Below are positions 52,172 to 60,673 of a DNA stretch of 64,000 nucleotides, piece by piece (the first letter of the stretch is position 1; the number at the start of each line of letters is the position of its first letter). The translations under genes and the position numbers were made by a program. The notes below the pieces were generated by a model, which was not told the origin of the DNA, made no database searches, and was given only the letters and a program-made list of their open reading frames with translations. Source of the stretch: Lysinibacillus pakistanensis (GTDB lineage Bacteria; Bacillota; Bacilli; Bacillales_A; Planococcaceae); NCBI GenBank assembly GCA_001312325.1, contig BBDJ01000002.1, positions 62,001 through 126,000 of the forward strand. Direction: 5' to 3'.

Positions 52172-52202
52172 TTTATGAGCAAATCTATTTTTAAATTATT
52201 GA

Positions 52203-52221
52203 CCTAACGGTGCAGGTTAGT
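52203..52221. repeat. Cassette-like repeat, site 1
   Basis: CCTAACGGTGCAGGTTAGT: the core CTAACGGTGC followed by a complementary GGTTAG, so it can form CCTAAC/GTTAG-type pairing. It lies upstream of the nucleotidyltransferase gene. Related sites occur at 53038, 53083 and 54858. Confidence 0.6.
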
Positions 52222-52284
52222 AGATTAAGAAATTATTATACAAATTAGAGAAATATTATGTATTAGGATGATTAGGAGGTATTT

Positions 52285-53042
52285 ATGACGACAAATATTT
52301 TAAATATACAAGAGGAAGCCAAAAAAAATTGTAGAAAAAGTTGCTTATATTTATCAAAATCATACAAGAGAGGATTTTATAGGTTTAATTGTTCATGGTT
52401 CCGTAGTAAAAGGTGGCATTATTCCAGGTTCAAGCGATATTGATTTTCATCTTTATTTGAAGGAAACGGCTTTTGAAAAACAAGGTATATTACCATTGGA
52501 GTTATATCTAAAAATTCATCGAGATTTAAGCAAAATTGATACGAAACCATTTAGCTATATTCAATGTGAAGCATTAACAGATAAATTACCAAAGGGATTT
52601 ATTGGTCCAGTTCCTGGTGCTTATCAAATTGTGGCTGGAAGGTTGCCAGTAGAGGAAGCATCAAATGAACAATTGAAGGAAACGGCATTAAAATCATTAA
52701 ATGATTTAACTGTTGTTCCCAAGTATTTTTCTACACTATTAGACCACGGAAAAGAGAGATTAACGAGAGTTGTACGTTTACTTAATACACAAGTTTCTCC
52801 AACAATATATCACGTCCTATCTTTAGTACATCAAGATGCCATTGAAATATGGCAGATGCCAAAAAAATAAGGCAATACACTTATTACCCGAAGAAATGAA
52901 AAAAATTTGCAATTCAATTTTATGAATGTGCTAAAAGGTATTACCCTGATGAAATTTCGGTTAATGATGCTTTAGGTATGATTGAAAATGGTGCAAAGTT
53001 CTTCGAAAGTGTAAATCTCTGGTTCAAATTGAGAAAAACTAA
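52285..53042 (+). CDS. Nucleotidyltransferase-domain protein (frameshifted)
   Basis: About 250 residues. The Pol-beta-type nucleotidyltransferase motif IVHGSVVKGGIIPGSSDIDFHLYL gives GS and the metal-binding D-x-D; a helical C-terminal half follows. Resembles aminoglycoside nucleotidyltransferases and MNT-type proteins; substrate unknown. ATG 52285 follows AGGAGG. Shifts at A7 near 52326, 52866 and 52905. With one A fewer near 53036 the stop TAA falls inside repeat site 2 (CTAACGG); otherwise it reads on to the TAA in site 3. Confidence 0.75.
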
Positions 53043-53056
53043 CGGATGCGTTAATT
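53038..53056. repeat. Cassette-like repeat, site 2
   Basis: ACTAACGGATGCGTTAAT, a variant of the CTAACGGTGC motif with the complementary GTTA arm. It overlaps the probable stop codon of the nucleotidyltransferase gene. Confidence 0.55.
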
Positions 53057-53082
53057 ATAGATCGTTGAGGTACATTGGCAAC

Positions 53083-53110
53083 AACTAACGGTGCAATTTA
53101 GTTGAACAAG
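53083..53110. repeat. Cassette-like repeat, site 3
   Basis: AACTAACGGTGCAATTTAG followed by TTGAACAAG. Best match to the shared consensus CTAACGGTGC-AATT-TAGTTGAA; 45 bp after site 2 and 57 bp before the kinase gene. Confidence 0.6.
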
Positions 53111-53166
53111 CGTAAATAATTCTACAGACCTTATTTAGATAAAATAACATTAATTAGGGGGAAAGA

Positions 53167-53802
53167 ATGAGTAATTTTAGAGGGATAATCTTAGAGGGCT
53201 ACTCGAATGCTGGAAAAACATCAGTCTTAAAAGCGTTGAAACAACTTCAAGCAAGTGATGATGCCGAACGTAGTGTCATAGTTCTCAGTGAGCATTATTC
53301 GCAAGTATTACACAAGGTAAATGGTGAATTAAAGTCGTTAAGTCGAGATGAACACTTACAAGTCTTAAGAGAAAGAGTCACGATGCTGAAAATGTTAAAT
53401 AATTGGTCAAGAGAAATTGGACAAACCCAACGTTCAAAAGGTTTATTCTTTATATTGGAAAGGTTTCATTTAAATCATCGAGTAGCATTTTCTCATTCAA
53501 TATCAGATGAAATCAAGGAATTAGAAGCCGAGTTATTTGAAATGGGAGCAAGATGTACTTTGTTAACTGTATCACCAGAGAATTTAGAGCAAAGAATAAG
53601 TAGTAGAAACCCTAATGAATGGGAAGGGAAAACCATGGAAGAAATGAAATTAGCGTGTGAATTATTATTAAAACAACAACAAGAGTATAGGAGCCAAGCT
53701 GAAAATTCTATCATTCCTACAATTGAAATAAATACTGATAATAAAGATTGGGATTCCTACGCCAAACAAATTTACTTATTAAATTCCCATGAAAGAACGT
53801 AA
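53167..53802 (+). CDS. P-loop nucleoside-kinase-like protein of unknown substrate
   Basis: Intact, 211 residues. N-terminal ILEGYSNAGKTSVLKAL is a Walker A loop (GxxxxGKT/S). The fold order (P-loop, FILERFHLNHRVAFSH with a DRFH-like motif, Arg-rich RISSRNPNEW lid) recalls dTMP/deoxynucleoside kinases. No closer family recognised. GGGGAAAG precedes the ATG. It lies between cassette-like repeat sites, with low GC and no link to neighbours, so it may have been acquired on its own. Confidence 0.65.
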   Translation: MSNFRGIILEGYSNAGKTSVLKALKQLQASDDAERSVIVLSEHYSQVLHKVNGELKSLSRDEHLQVLRERVTMLKMLNNWSREIGQTQRSKGLFFILERFHLNHRVAFSHSISDEIKELEAELFEMGARCTLLTVSPENLEQRISSRNPNEWEGKTMEEMKLACELLLKQQQEYRSQAENSIIPTIEINTDNKDWDSYAKQIYLLNSHERT

Positions 53803-53821
53803 CATCTTTCATTTTCTGTGG

Positions 53822-53845
53822 TGTAGCGCTGGTTTTTGCGCTACA
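53822..53845 (+). terminator. Hairpin after the kinase gene
   Basis: TGTAGCGC (53822-53829) pairs perfectly with GCGCTACA (53838-53845). The T's are in the loop rather than after the stem, so terminator function is uncertain. Confidence 0.4.
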
Positions 53846-53950
53846 TGGATGGCTGACTGGGGCAATTGTTCAATAGAGCAGTCGCTTTTCAATATCGTTG
53901 AGGTCAGTTCAATATATATAAGTGAAAAAATAATTAATGGAGGGGGTTAT

Positions 53951-54377
53951 GTGATACATTCTGGTATAGAAATTGTTAAATTCAATGAACAATGGGCAGA
54001 AATATTTCAATCAATAAAACAAATCTTTAAATGATTTAATTTTTTTGATTGAATACATCGGAAGCACTTCAAGCGAAGGTCTTGGAGCAAAACAAATTTT
54101 AGATATAGATATTGTAATAGAGTGTTTTTCCAAAGGTAATCATGGGACTTGAACAGATAGGATACTTTCGCCAAGAAGAATGGAGTTTTGAAGATAGAGA
54201 AACATTTGGCAGAAATGATATATCTACACCTTGGGATGGAGAAGGGACGCAATGGATGGAGCACCACCTTTATGTTTGTAACAAAAATAGTGAAGAACTT
54301 GCAAAGCATTTAGCATTCAGAGATTATTTGTGAAATAACCCACAAGTCGTAATTGAATATGAAAATGAGAGGAGATA
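53951..54377 (+). pseudogene. GrpB (UPF0157)-family protein, broken
   Basis: GTG 53951 follows GGAGGGGG and begins IHSGIEIVKFNEQWAEIF. IEYIGSTSSEGLGAKQILDIDI and HHLYVCNKNSEELAKHLAFRDYL are typical of the GrpB domain, a nucleotidyltransferase-like fold. At 54331 an in-frame TGA stands where the family has Arg (DYLR|NNP); the frame then continues with NNPQVVIEYEN to 54377. There are also A/T-run shifts near 54030 and 54135. At about 140 residues it is also shorter than usual (about 170). Confidence 0.7.
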
Positions 54378-54381
54378 AGCA

Positions 54382-54858
54382 ATGAGGGCGCCTTATCAAG
54401 TTTTGATATTACCTTATATAATCACTGACGATTCTATTGAATATGCAATTTTTAAGAGAAGTGATTTTGGGTATTGGCAGGGATTAGCAGGTGGTGGGGA
54501 AGAGGATGAGACTCCTATTGAATCAGCTAAACGAGAAGCATTTGAAGAGGCTGGTATTACAAAAGATTATCCATATATTGAATTAGATTCTATGTCTTCA
54601 CTACCAGTAGAAGATGTAGTTGGGAACTTCCTTTGGGGAGAAGACATTTATGTATTAAAAGAATTTTCTTTTGGTGTTAAAGTTCCTACAAAAGATATAA
54701 CTTTATCAAAAGAGCACCTCAACTACAAATGGTTATGTTTTGAAGAGGCAGTAACGCTTTTGAAATGGGATAGCAATAAAACGGCGTTATGGGAATTGAA
54801 CAAAAGGTTATTAAATCGGATTAACAACAAGCAAAAGTTTGCGAAAGAAAATACTTAA
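54382..54858 (+). CDS. Nudix hydrolase
   Basis: Intact, 158 residues. Nudix box GGGEEDETPIESAKREAFEE followed by AGI, with the metal-binding REAFEE core. Similar in size to dihydroneopterin-triphosphate or NTP pyrophosphohydrolases; the opening VLILPYII and WQGLAGGGEE fit that group. ATG 54382 follows GAGAGGAG, directly after the GrpB remnant. The cassette-like motif begins at its stop codon. Confidence 0.85.
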   Translation: MRAPYQVLILPYIITDDSIEYAIFKRSDFGYWQGLAGGGEEDETPIESAKREAFEEAGITKDYPYIELDSMSSLPVEDVVGNFLWGEDIYVLKEFSFGVKVPTKDITLSKEHLNYKWLCFEEAVTLLKWDSNKTALWELNKRLLNRINNKQKFAKENT

Positions 54859-54881
54859 TCTAACGGTGCTAATTGAAGAAG
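54858..54881. repeat. Cassette-like repeat, site 4
   Basis: ATCTAACGGTGCTAATTGAA followed by GAAG, immediately after the Nudix stop codon (TAA at 54856-54858). Same core as sites 1 and 3; the TAGT arm is shortened. Confidence 0.6.
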
Positions 54882-54882
54882 A

Positions 54883-55064
54883 TAGCAAAACCAGAAGCAA
54901 CAATCTTTGAGAAAATAGCCTATTGAATTAGTGGAGCAGTTTCAAATCTAGTAGCCGGTCTATTTTTTTTGTGGTTTTGACCAGTTTTATGTCCAGACTC
55001 ATTTTACTTTCAAATAGGTTGAGTTTTTTTGTTTTTCTTATAGTTAGTATCTTATGAAAAGTCT
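54883..55064. other. Intergenic stretch with a short shared motif
   Basis: TTTTGACCAG then TTTTATGTCCAGAC (54975-54998) resembles TTTTGACCAG then TTTGATCCAGAC at 34866-34887. No gene is seen. Confidence 0.3.
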
Positions 55065-55391
55065 TTAATCTCGTTCCACATACTTTCCGTCATTTTGAAG
55101 GTGATTTTCATTATAGGATACATATGCTTGAATGACTTTATCATTTTCAATTTTATATACATAAAGTACTGTTCGTTCGTCAGCAAATTTAACTTTTATT
55201 TGGTATCCAAATGCTGTAGTTAATAATTCTTCTTTATCAAAACTAGTTTCCCAAGACGCATTAGGGTATTTCTTTTCTAAATGTTCTTCTACCATTTGAG
55301 TATATTTGTCATATTTAGCGTCCTGTATATTAGGACGAACAGTTAGGAATACTGCATAGCTTATAAGGATAATAATTATAAAGCTATACAA
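55065..55391 (-). CDS. Small membrane-anchored protein, DUF3139-like
   Basis: About 110-120 residues: one N-terminal membrane helix (SFIIIILISYAVFLTV) and an outside domain with MVEEHLEKKYPNASWETSFD, recalling the DUF3139 family of small exported Bacillota proteins. The true start is probably a few codons upstream, within the poly-A rich stretch 55392-55425 (KKVKKILY), where run-length errors obscure it. Function unknown. Confidence 0.55.
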   Translation of the reverse strand: MYSFIIIILISYAVFLTVRPNIQDAKYDKYTQMVEEHLEKKYPNASWETSFDKEELLTTAFGYQIKVKFADERTVLYVYKIENDKVIQAYVSYNENHLQNDGKYVERD

Positions 55392-55659
55392 AATTTTTTT
55401 TACCTTTTTTTTCTTAAAAAAAATGAAATCACAAAAAGAAAAAAATAGATTCCTATCACAAAAAATAACTCTATCGCTTTTATACCCATATAAACATCTC
55501 CTAATTAATTCTATTTTAATGAGATTCTTCTATTTTTATTATAGCTTATGTAGATCGACAACCTATATACCAGCAAGTATTGGTTCAAACATAAATTGTA
55601 AAAATATCGCTATTTTGAATATTTATTTAATTGCTCTTGGCTATCAACTCTTTTTCTCT
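55392..55659. other. A/T-rich stretch without recognisable gene
   Basis: About 270 bp upstream of the small membrane protein and downstream of the chemoreceptor remnant. Open frames here show no ribosome site or protein-like pattern. It should carry the promoter of the membrane protein. Confidence 0.3.
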
Positions 55660-56122
55660 TCACTTAACGGAGTGAGGGAAAGCCGAATAGCCCCAGTGAT
55701 CAATTAAGGGTCCGGCAATCGTAATTTCATTTGTACTTGCAGATAGCTCCTCAATGCTCACTGATAAATCTGTAGAACTACTTACAATTTTTTTGTGTCA
55801 TAGTATGTAATTTTTCTTTCATTTCTATAAAAGCTTTAGCTAACTCTGAAATTTCATCATTGGAATTCACATCAATGGAAACGGTATGCAAATTCCCCTC
55901 AGTTATGGCATTCGCAGATACTGCTAATTGATTAATGGGCTTAATAACTTTATATTCTACATAGAAAACATAGGATATTGTCACAATAATCCCTACTATC
56001 GTTAAAAAAAGTAGGTAGCCATTCAAATGATGTTATATTTGCTAGATCTAATATTAAAATAGCAATCATGTGAGCATTTAAAATAGTAAAGCCAATGATA
56101 TTTCTTTTCCGTAAACTCATAA
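55660..56122 (-). pseudogene. Remnant of a methyl-accepting chemotaxis protein
   Basis: The start at 56122 gives two membrane helices (ILNAHMIAILILDL... LTIVGIIVTISYVFYVEYKV), a HAMP linker (KPINQLAVSANAITEGNLH, DEISELAKAFIEMKEKL) and the first turns of a signalling helix (SVSIEELSASTNEIT). Then homology stops and an unrelated 20 residues follow to a stop at 55660. The CheA-contact hairpin is missing, so it cannot signal. T/A-run shifts near 56010 and 55790. Confidence 0.7.
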
Positions 56123-56236
56123 TTAATTCCCTTCAAATATGATCTTACTCCAATGTAATTGAGGTGATTTTGTTTATTTGCAAAAACTTTAATAGAAATG
56201 GATTCTTTTTTTCATGTTTTAAGTGAATAAGAGGTA

Positions 56237-56276
56237 TCCCAAGGAAAAATTATGGTCTCTTTTCCTTGGGACTTTG
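56237..56276. terminator. Strong terminator hairpin
   Basis: TCCCAAGGAAAA (56237-56248) pairs perfectly with TTTTCCTTGGGA (56260-56271). It lies between the oxidoreductase and the chemoreceptor remnant, both minus strand, so it probably ends the oxidoreductase transcript. Confidence 0.7.
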
Positions 56277-56397
56277 TATATGTTAATGAATAATCTAGGC
56301 TGATATATTATTGAGACTTAGCAACAGCGTAAGAAGATTATTAATAAATAAGGCTAGGGAAGCAATTATCAATTACGCTAAGACGAAATTGAAAAAC

Positions 56398-57444
56398 TTA
56401 AATCATCTTTTCCAGAACTGAGTATAAAAACTTAGCATCTTTTCCTACCCCACAAATAAGTGCCGACCCTCTTTGGTGTTGCCACGGTAGTCCAATATAA
56501 TATAACCCTTGTATGGGACTTACCCCTCTTTTATGAAGAGGAAAACCTTTTGCATCTAAAACTCCCTCTATGTCTATCCATTTGTAATCAGGAACAAATC
56601 CTGTTGACCAAATAATATTTTGCACGTTTTTTTTTACTATGATCATTAAAAATTATTTCTCTTCCTTGTGTTTTTATGACTCTTGGTTTTATATTAATTT
56701 TCTCTTCCCGAATCAGATGCTTTAATTCAAGGCCGAAAATAGGATCACTTTGTTTTTGAAACCAAGATCCGCGCCTTGTATCCGTTCCTGCATATAATAG
56801 CCCAATCTTTTCTAACCAGTAAAAAAATGCTTTTGCTCATAATATTAACAGGTAAAAATTTAAATGGATGGCTAATAGCAATGGTTACTTCACGATTTTC
56901 TGCAAGTTCAGTAGCAATTTGTGTACCCGAATTCCCTCCTCCAATCACAAGAACAGGACCACCTGGAATCATCTCAGGTGATTGATATTGGGAAGAATGA
57001 ATTTGAAACACCTCTTTTGAAAGACTTTGGGATATTGAAGGAATGAACGGTTTCTGAAAAGCCCCAGATGCGATGATTACATGTTTAGAATGAAATATCC
57101 CCTTATCAGTAGAGACTTTAAATGTATTTTTTTATTTTTTTGGACTTTATGTACAGTTGTCTCCATTTTCACCGGTAATAAAAAAACGTTTCGCATATGC
57201 TGCAAGATAATCCGCGATTTCATCCTTTGTAGGCAATGCGTTGTTATCTCCTTCTAAACTGATTCCAGGCAGAGAGCTATATGATTTAGGTGTAAATAGG
57301 ATCAAAGAATCATACCTATTTCTCCATGTATCTCCAATTCTTTTTTTCTCCATCGAGTATGACAAAATTATAGCCTCCTTGTTGCAAATAATACCCCATA
57401 CTTAATCCAGCTTGACCAGCACCAATCACAATCATATCTAACAT
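56398..57444 (-). CDS. Flavin-dependent NAD(P)H oxidoreductase, CzcO/FMO-like (frameshifted)
   Basis: About 350 residues. FAD Rossmann motif MIVIGAGQAGLSMGYYLQ at the N-terminus, NAD(P)H Rossmann motif VLVIGGGNSGTQIATELAE in the middle, and IIWSTGFVPDYKWI near the end, the ATG-like motif of flavin monooxygenases. Breaks at T7-8 or A7 runs near 57340, 57130, 56820 and 56630. Physiological substrate unknown; in other Bacillota such genes sit with metal or arsenic genes, not seen here. An inverted repeat lies in its promoter region. Confidence 0.8.
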
Positions 57445-57475
57445 TTTTTTATCTCGCTTTCTATTCTTGAATCAA

Positions 57476-57497
57476 TATATGAGCATTTATTCATATA
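57476..57497. promoter_or_regulatory. Inverted repeat upstream of the flavin oxidoreductase
   Basis: TATATGA (57476-57482) and TCATATA (57491-57497), about 32 bp upstream of the oxidoreductase start codon. The shape suggests an ArsR/SmtB-type or similar operator; the regulator is unknown. Confidence 0.35.
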
Positions 57498-57739
57498 CTC
57501 ATGTATAATCGTCATTATAACAATTCCTTCTAATACGTCAAGTAATTTTCCTCAATGATGATTAGAGATTAATTCGAAAAAGAAGCAAGATAGACTATAA
57601 TGCTAAAACTTAATATTGCAAATTAAATTCCAACGAATTTAAAAATAAAGTTTTTCATAATTTTAGGGAATTATGAGTTTACCAGTCGTATTGAAACAAT
57701 AAAGTGTTAAATCAGACTAAGAGGAAGCGTAACTTTTAG
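57498..57739. other. Stretch without recognisable gene
   Basis: About 240 bp before the TetR remnant. The DNA-binding half that a TetR gene would have is not found here on either strand. Confidence 0.3.
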
Positions 57740-58141
57740 TTTGCAGCAGTGAGAAATAAAGAAAAAGCTATTGATAAAATCATTGCAATTTTTCTCGTAT
57801 ATCAAGCTGCTGTGAATAACCCTCCAATTACTGGTGAATATCCTTTACTTAATATGGCAATAGAAACTGATTTAGGTTTTCCGGAACTTCGTGATAGAGC
57901 TTAGGAAGGATATAATAAATTCTTACTTTTTTTATAGTCTATTATTGGTGAGGGTATTTAGTCTAAAGAATTTAAACAGGATTTAGATTCTTATAATTTA
58001 GCATCCTTTTTGCTTTCGACTATGGAAGGCACAGTTATGGCGAGTCGCTTGTCCTTAAATAATGAACATATGCTTCATAGTATTGAACAAGTAAGAATAC
58101 TGTTACAGGATTACTCAAAAAGGAACCAGTTAAGTAATTAA
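57740..58141 (+). pseudogene. TetR-family regulator, C-terminal half, with nonsense codons
   Basis: One frame from about 57746 gives [20 protein letters not shown], then [18 protein letters not shown], stop, EGYNKF, stop, SIIGEGI, stop, and finally LSTMEGTVMASRLSLNNEHM to TAA 58141. This is a TetR ligand-binding domain with three in-frame TAG codons and no N-terminal HTH. The lesions are substitutions or truncation, not homopolymer errors. It may once have served one of the TetR-type palindromes nearby (58306). Confidence 0.7.
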
Positions 58142-58268
58142 CTTTATTGGGTACTTTTTTTTGTTTACAAATATAGATGATGTTTTTTGGAAATAGGCTA
58201 TAGGAAAATGTTGATATATTGAGCCCGTTAAAGAATATATTAAATTAATGAACCCTCAAAATAGAAGA

Positions 58269-58322
58269 TTGTAACATGAGGAAGAATATAGTATGATAAA
58301 ATCCGAACCGGACCGTCCGGTT
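58269..58322 (+). promoter_or_regulatory. Promoter with TetR-type operator before the DUF2306 gene
   Basis: TTGTAA (58269-58274), 17 bp, TATGAT (58292-58297), then the palindrome AACCGGAC-C-GTCCGGTT (58306-58322), perfect over eight bases per arm. A repressor there would block transcription. The adjacent tetR is a pseudogene. Confidence 0.6.
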
Positions 58323-58564
58323 TATTTTAGCGAGAGAAAAGTGCTCAGATATCTTATACATTAGGTGAAAAAAATAAACTTGATTCCGAATTTTTAATGG
58401 ATACCAGTTAGTTTTGGATTTTCGAACAATTTATTTTCATAGACATTAAAGTTTCAGTATTAAAAACAAATTATCTAAAGTTAGTTTTTTTTAATCCTAT
58501 GAACCGTTCAATCTCTCTTTTGATAATAATTTTAAAAATATAAATTGATAGGAGTCTAAAAATC
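58323..58564. other. Leader/intergenic stretch
   Basis: About 240 bp between the operator and the DUF2306 start codon. I see no gene. GATAGGAG at about 58547 is the likely ribosome site. Confidence 0.3.
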
Positions 58565-59180
58565 ATGAAAAAAATACTGATAGGTACTTTATTTTTTTAT
58601 TTCTTTTGCTTGGTTGCTTCATACGTTTTCAAAAAAATTTCATCGTCGATCCTATGTTCTCGAAGTTTTTATCTTATAAAACAATTCCCATTAATCAAGA
58701 CATATGGTTTATATTCCTGCGTATACACATTGTATTAGCCTTAGTGTCTCTACTTACTGGTCCGTTTGGTTTTGTATATAAGATAAGAGAAAAGAAAATT
58801 AACCTACACAGAATCACAGGAAAAGTATACATAGCATCAATTGTTCTAAACTTTGTTCCGTCGCTTTACCTGGCATTTTATGCGACTGGAGGGCTAATAA
58901 GTACACTAGGTTTTATTTTTTTTGGACATAAGCTGGGTACTTACAACCTGGATGGCCTACCAGACAATTCGTAAGAAAAAAAGTACAAGAACATCGAAAA
59001 TGGATGATTCGTAGCTACACACTTACGTTAGCAAATATACAGTTATATGTTTTAAAAACGATTTTTAATACTGGTCTGGATATAAATATTGAAATCGTTT
59101 ATCCGCTATCTATATGGTTAAGTTTGCTGTTAAGTTTACTTATTGCAGAAATGTATTTAAGAAGGAAGAAATATTCTTAG
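58565..59180 (+). CDS. DUF2306 family membrane protein (frameshifted)
   Basis: About 205 residues with five or six membrane helices. Conserved pattern of DUF2306/YozB-like proteins: HIVLALVSLLTGPFGF, then KKINLHRITGKVYIASIVLN (the RxxHRxxG motif) and EHRKWMIRSYTLTLANI. ATG 58565 with GATAGGAG upstream. Shifts at T7 near 58592-58600 and T8-9 near 58916. Function unknown; the gene is under a TetR-type operator. Confidence 0.75.
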
Positions 59181-59181
59181 C

Positions 59182-59209
59182 TCTCTTAATTATGCATAAT
59201 TAAGGAGAA
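59182..59209. repeat. Near-perfect palindrome after the DUF2306 gene
   Basis: TCTCTTAATTATG followed by CATAATTAAGGAGA: arms are complementary apart from one extra G. No T run on the plus strand; may be a transcript 3'-end hairpin. Confidence 0.4.
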
Positions 59210-59605
59210 ATTGATTTTTAAAAATTTTAATAATATCACGACTCTTCCAAAGGAAAAGGAAGCTAATTGGAGTTAGGTTATCATTTTCTATTTGTTTAGT
59301 TTCACCGCGCAGCGTTTGAGCCTTAAAACTGGCTGGCATGAATCCAGTATAATATCGAACTCAAGCCAGCCAATTAGCAGCATAATAAAAACACTAACCT
59401 TTAGGGGTCACTACCTTTTGTTTCAAAACAGTTGGTTTCTTTCTGTATAAAATCAGCGTTTGCAACTAACTTTTAATCGAACTATATTCAAAAGCTATAC
59501 TTGTAGCAACTCATCAGATTTCTGTATATTCGCGAACAGCAATTTCTGTCCATTCACCCATTGTTTTAACTGCACCCAGTGTCTACATGTTTTACATACA
59601 TCTTT
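59210..59605. other. Decayed intergenic stretch
   Basis: About 395 bp with no intact gene. GGCTGGC (about 59332) and GCCAGCC (about 59365) could pair across a long loop. Short minus-strand protein-like pieces such as VKTMGEWTEIAV (about 59530-59570) hint at a lost gene. Confidence 0.3.
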
Positions 59606-59792
59606 TTAACCTCCAGTCCTTCTATGCGATATTTTTTTCGGGTTTGGTTGTATAGCGTCAATTGCCCAGCTGTTGCCTATTTTTTTAAGCAACAACCTCC
59701 CCAGTTTTGCACATACGTTAAATGTTATCTTGAGATAGACCTCACAATTTTGAAGCTTCTTTTGTATCAATAATTTTATCTAAAATGCCCAT
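59606..59792 (-). pseudogene. Small helix-turn-helix (excisionase-like) gene, broken
   Basis: Start at 59792. Reading gives IDTKEASKL-stop-GLSQDNI-stop-RMCKTGEVVA, then after a shift KKIGNSWAIDAIQPNPKK. The pattern is that of small HTH proteins (TKEASKLWGLS) with TGA replacing Trp and TAA replacing Lys. Two nonsense codons plus a frame shift make it a pseudogene. Confidence 0.6.
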
Positions 59793-59809
59793 TTAAATCT
59801 TCCTGTCGA

Positions 59810-59960
59810 CTAAGCTACATACTTCGCTAAAATTTCATGTTTATTAGTTTTTACAATATTTGCAGCAACTTCACCAAGCGATTTTAAAGTAGCATTTGTG
59901 CCTTGTGCTACAATTGTATTGCCCCAAAAGGCAGTAAAATCAATTAAAGTATAGCTTTTT
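59810..59960 (-). pseudogene. C-terminal remnant of an unidentified protein
   Basis: Minus-strand frame ending at TAG 59810: LIDFTAFWGNTIVAQGTNAT, then LKSLGEVAANIVKTNKHEIL. It looks coding and helical, has no start, and is cut off by the promoter of the following tetR. I do not recognise the family. Confidence 0.35.
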
Positions 59961-60009
59961 TTGACAATTTTTTTTATTAAACTAACAAAAATACTTGCAA
60001 CATCTATTG

Positions 60010-60027
60010 TAGTACTGTATAGTACTA
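60010..60027. promoter_or_regulatory. TetR operator before tetR
   Basis: TAGTACT-GTAT-AGTACTA, a perfect inverted repeat with a 4-bp spacer, ending three bases before the tetR start codon. The same half-sites and spacing recur at 60642-60659, so the regulator probably controls itself and the next gene. Confidence 0.7.
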
Positions 60028-60030
60028 ATC

Positions 60031-60616
60031 ATGACAAAGGTAAAATTAATGAATCAAAAACGTGTGATTGAAGTAGCTGCAACATTATTTTTAGAAAAAG
60101 GGTTTGCTTATACAAGCATGGATGAATTAGTTCGTGTAAGCAAAGTTTCAAAGTCTAATGTGTATTATCACTTCTCTAATAAAGAAGAATTGTTGGAAGG
60201 GGTCGTTGATTATTGGATTGAAATGTATCAATCTGCAATAGATGACTTACTATCTCAAAATCAATTATTAGTTGAAGATCGTATCCAACTGTTTTTAAAG
60301 CAAATATCACAAGGAGTTCAGACGAGAGAAAATAAGGGGAGCTGTCCATTTATTACGCTTTATATTCAAAGTCCTACAAATGCCACTAAAGTAAAAGAAA
60401 AAAATAGGTCTTTTTTTTAAAGGCTTACAAACGAAAGTTTCTCTATTCCTTAAACAAGGGGTAGAGAATGGTGAATTTAGAAAGACAATAAATATTGACG
60501 AGGTTGCATCTCTTTTTATTACAAATCTTGAGGGAGCGCTATTTATTTCAGAAACACTGGAGGATGCAACTGTAATCATGAAAACAGCAGATCATTTGTT
60601 TAACTTGCTTCGATAA
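60031..60616 (+). CDS. TetR/AcrR-family repressor (frameshifted)
   Basis: About 194 residues. HTH domain with RVIEVAATLFLEKGFAYTSMDEL and VSKSNVYYHFSNKEELLEGV, the classic TetR recognition helix. The C-terminal ligand-binding domain resembles the YxaF/LmrA or TetR_C_33 groups (CPFITLYIQSPTNA). A/T runs near 60400-60418 shift the frame. TAGTACT operators flank the gene. Starts at 60031, or at ATG 60049. Confidence 0.85.
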
Positions 60617-60641
60617 AAGAAGCATTTTTTTTACATCAAAT

Positions 60642-60659
60642 TAGTACTACTTAGTACTA
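60642..60659. promoter_or_regulatory. TetR operator before the SDR-hydrolase gene
   Basis: TAGTACT-ACTT-AGTACTA, identical half-sites to the upstream operator at 60010. It sits just before the ribosome site AGGAGG of the fusion gene. A third TAGTACTA octamer lies after that gene (62516-62523). Confidence 0.7.
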
Positions 60660-60673
60660 CTAGGAGGATTTTT

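Noticed and set aside
52203..54881. Calling the CTAACGGTGC sites true integron attC sites
   Set aside because: The core differs from the attC consensus, the sites are short, and no integron integrase is seen; reported only as cassette-like.
55660..55690. CTTAACGGAGTGAGGG as a fifth cassette-like site
   Set aside because: It shares only TAACGG with the others and lacks the complementary arm.
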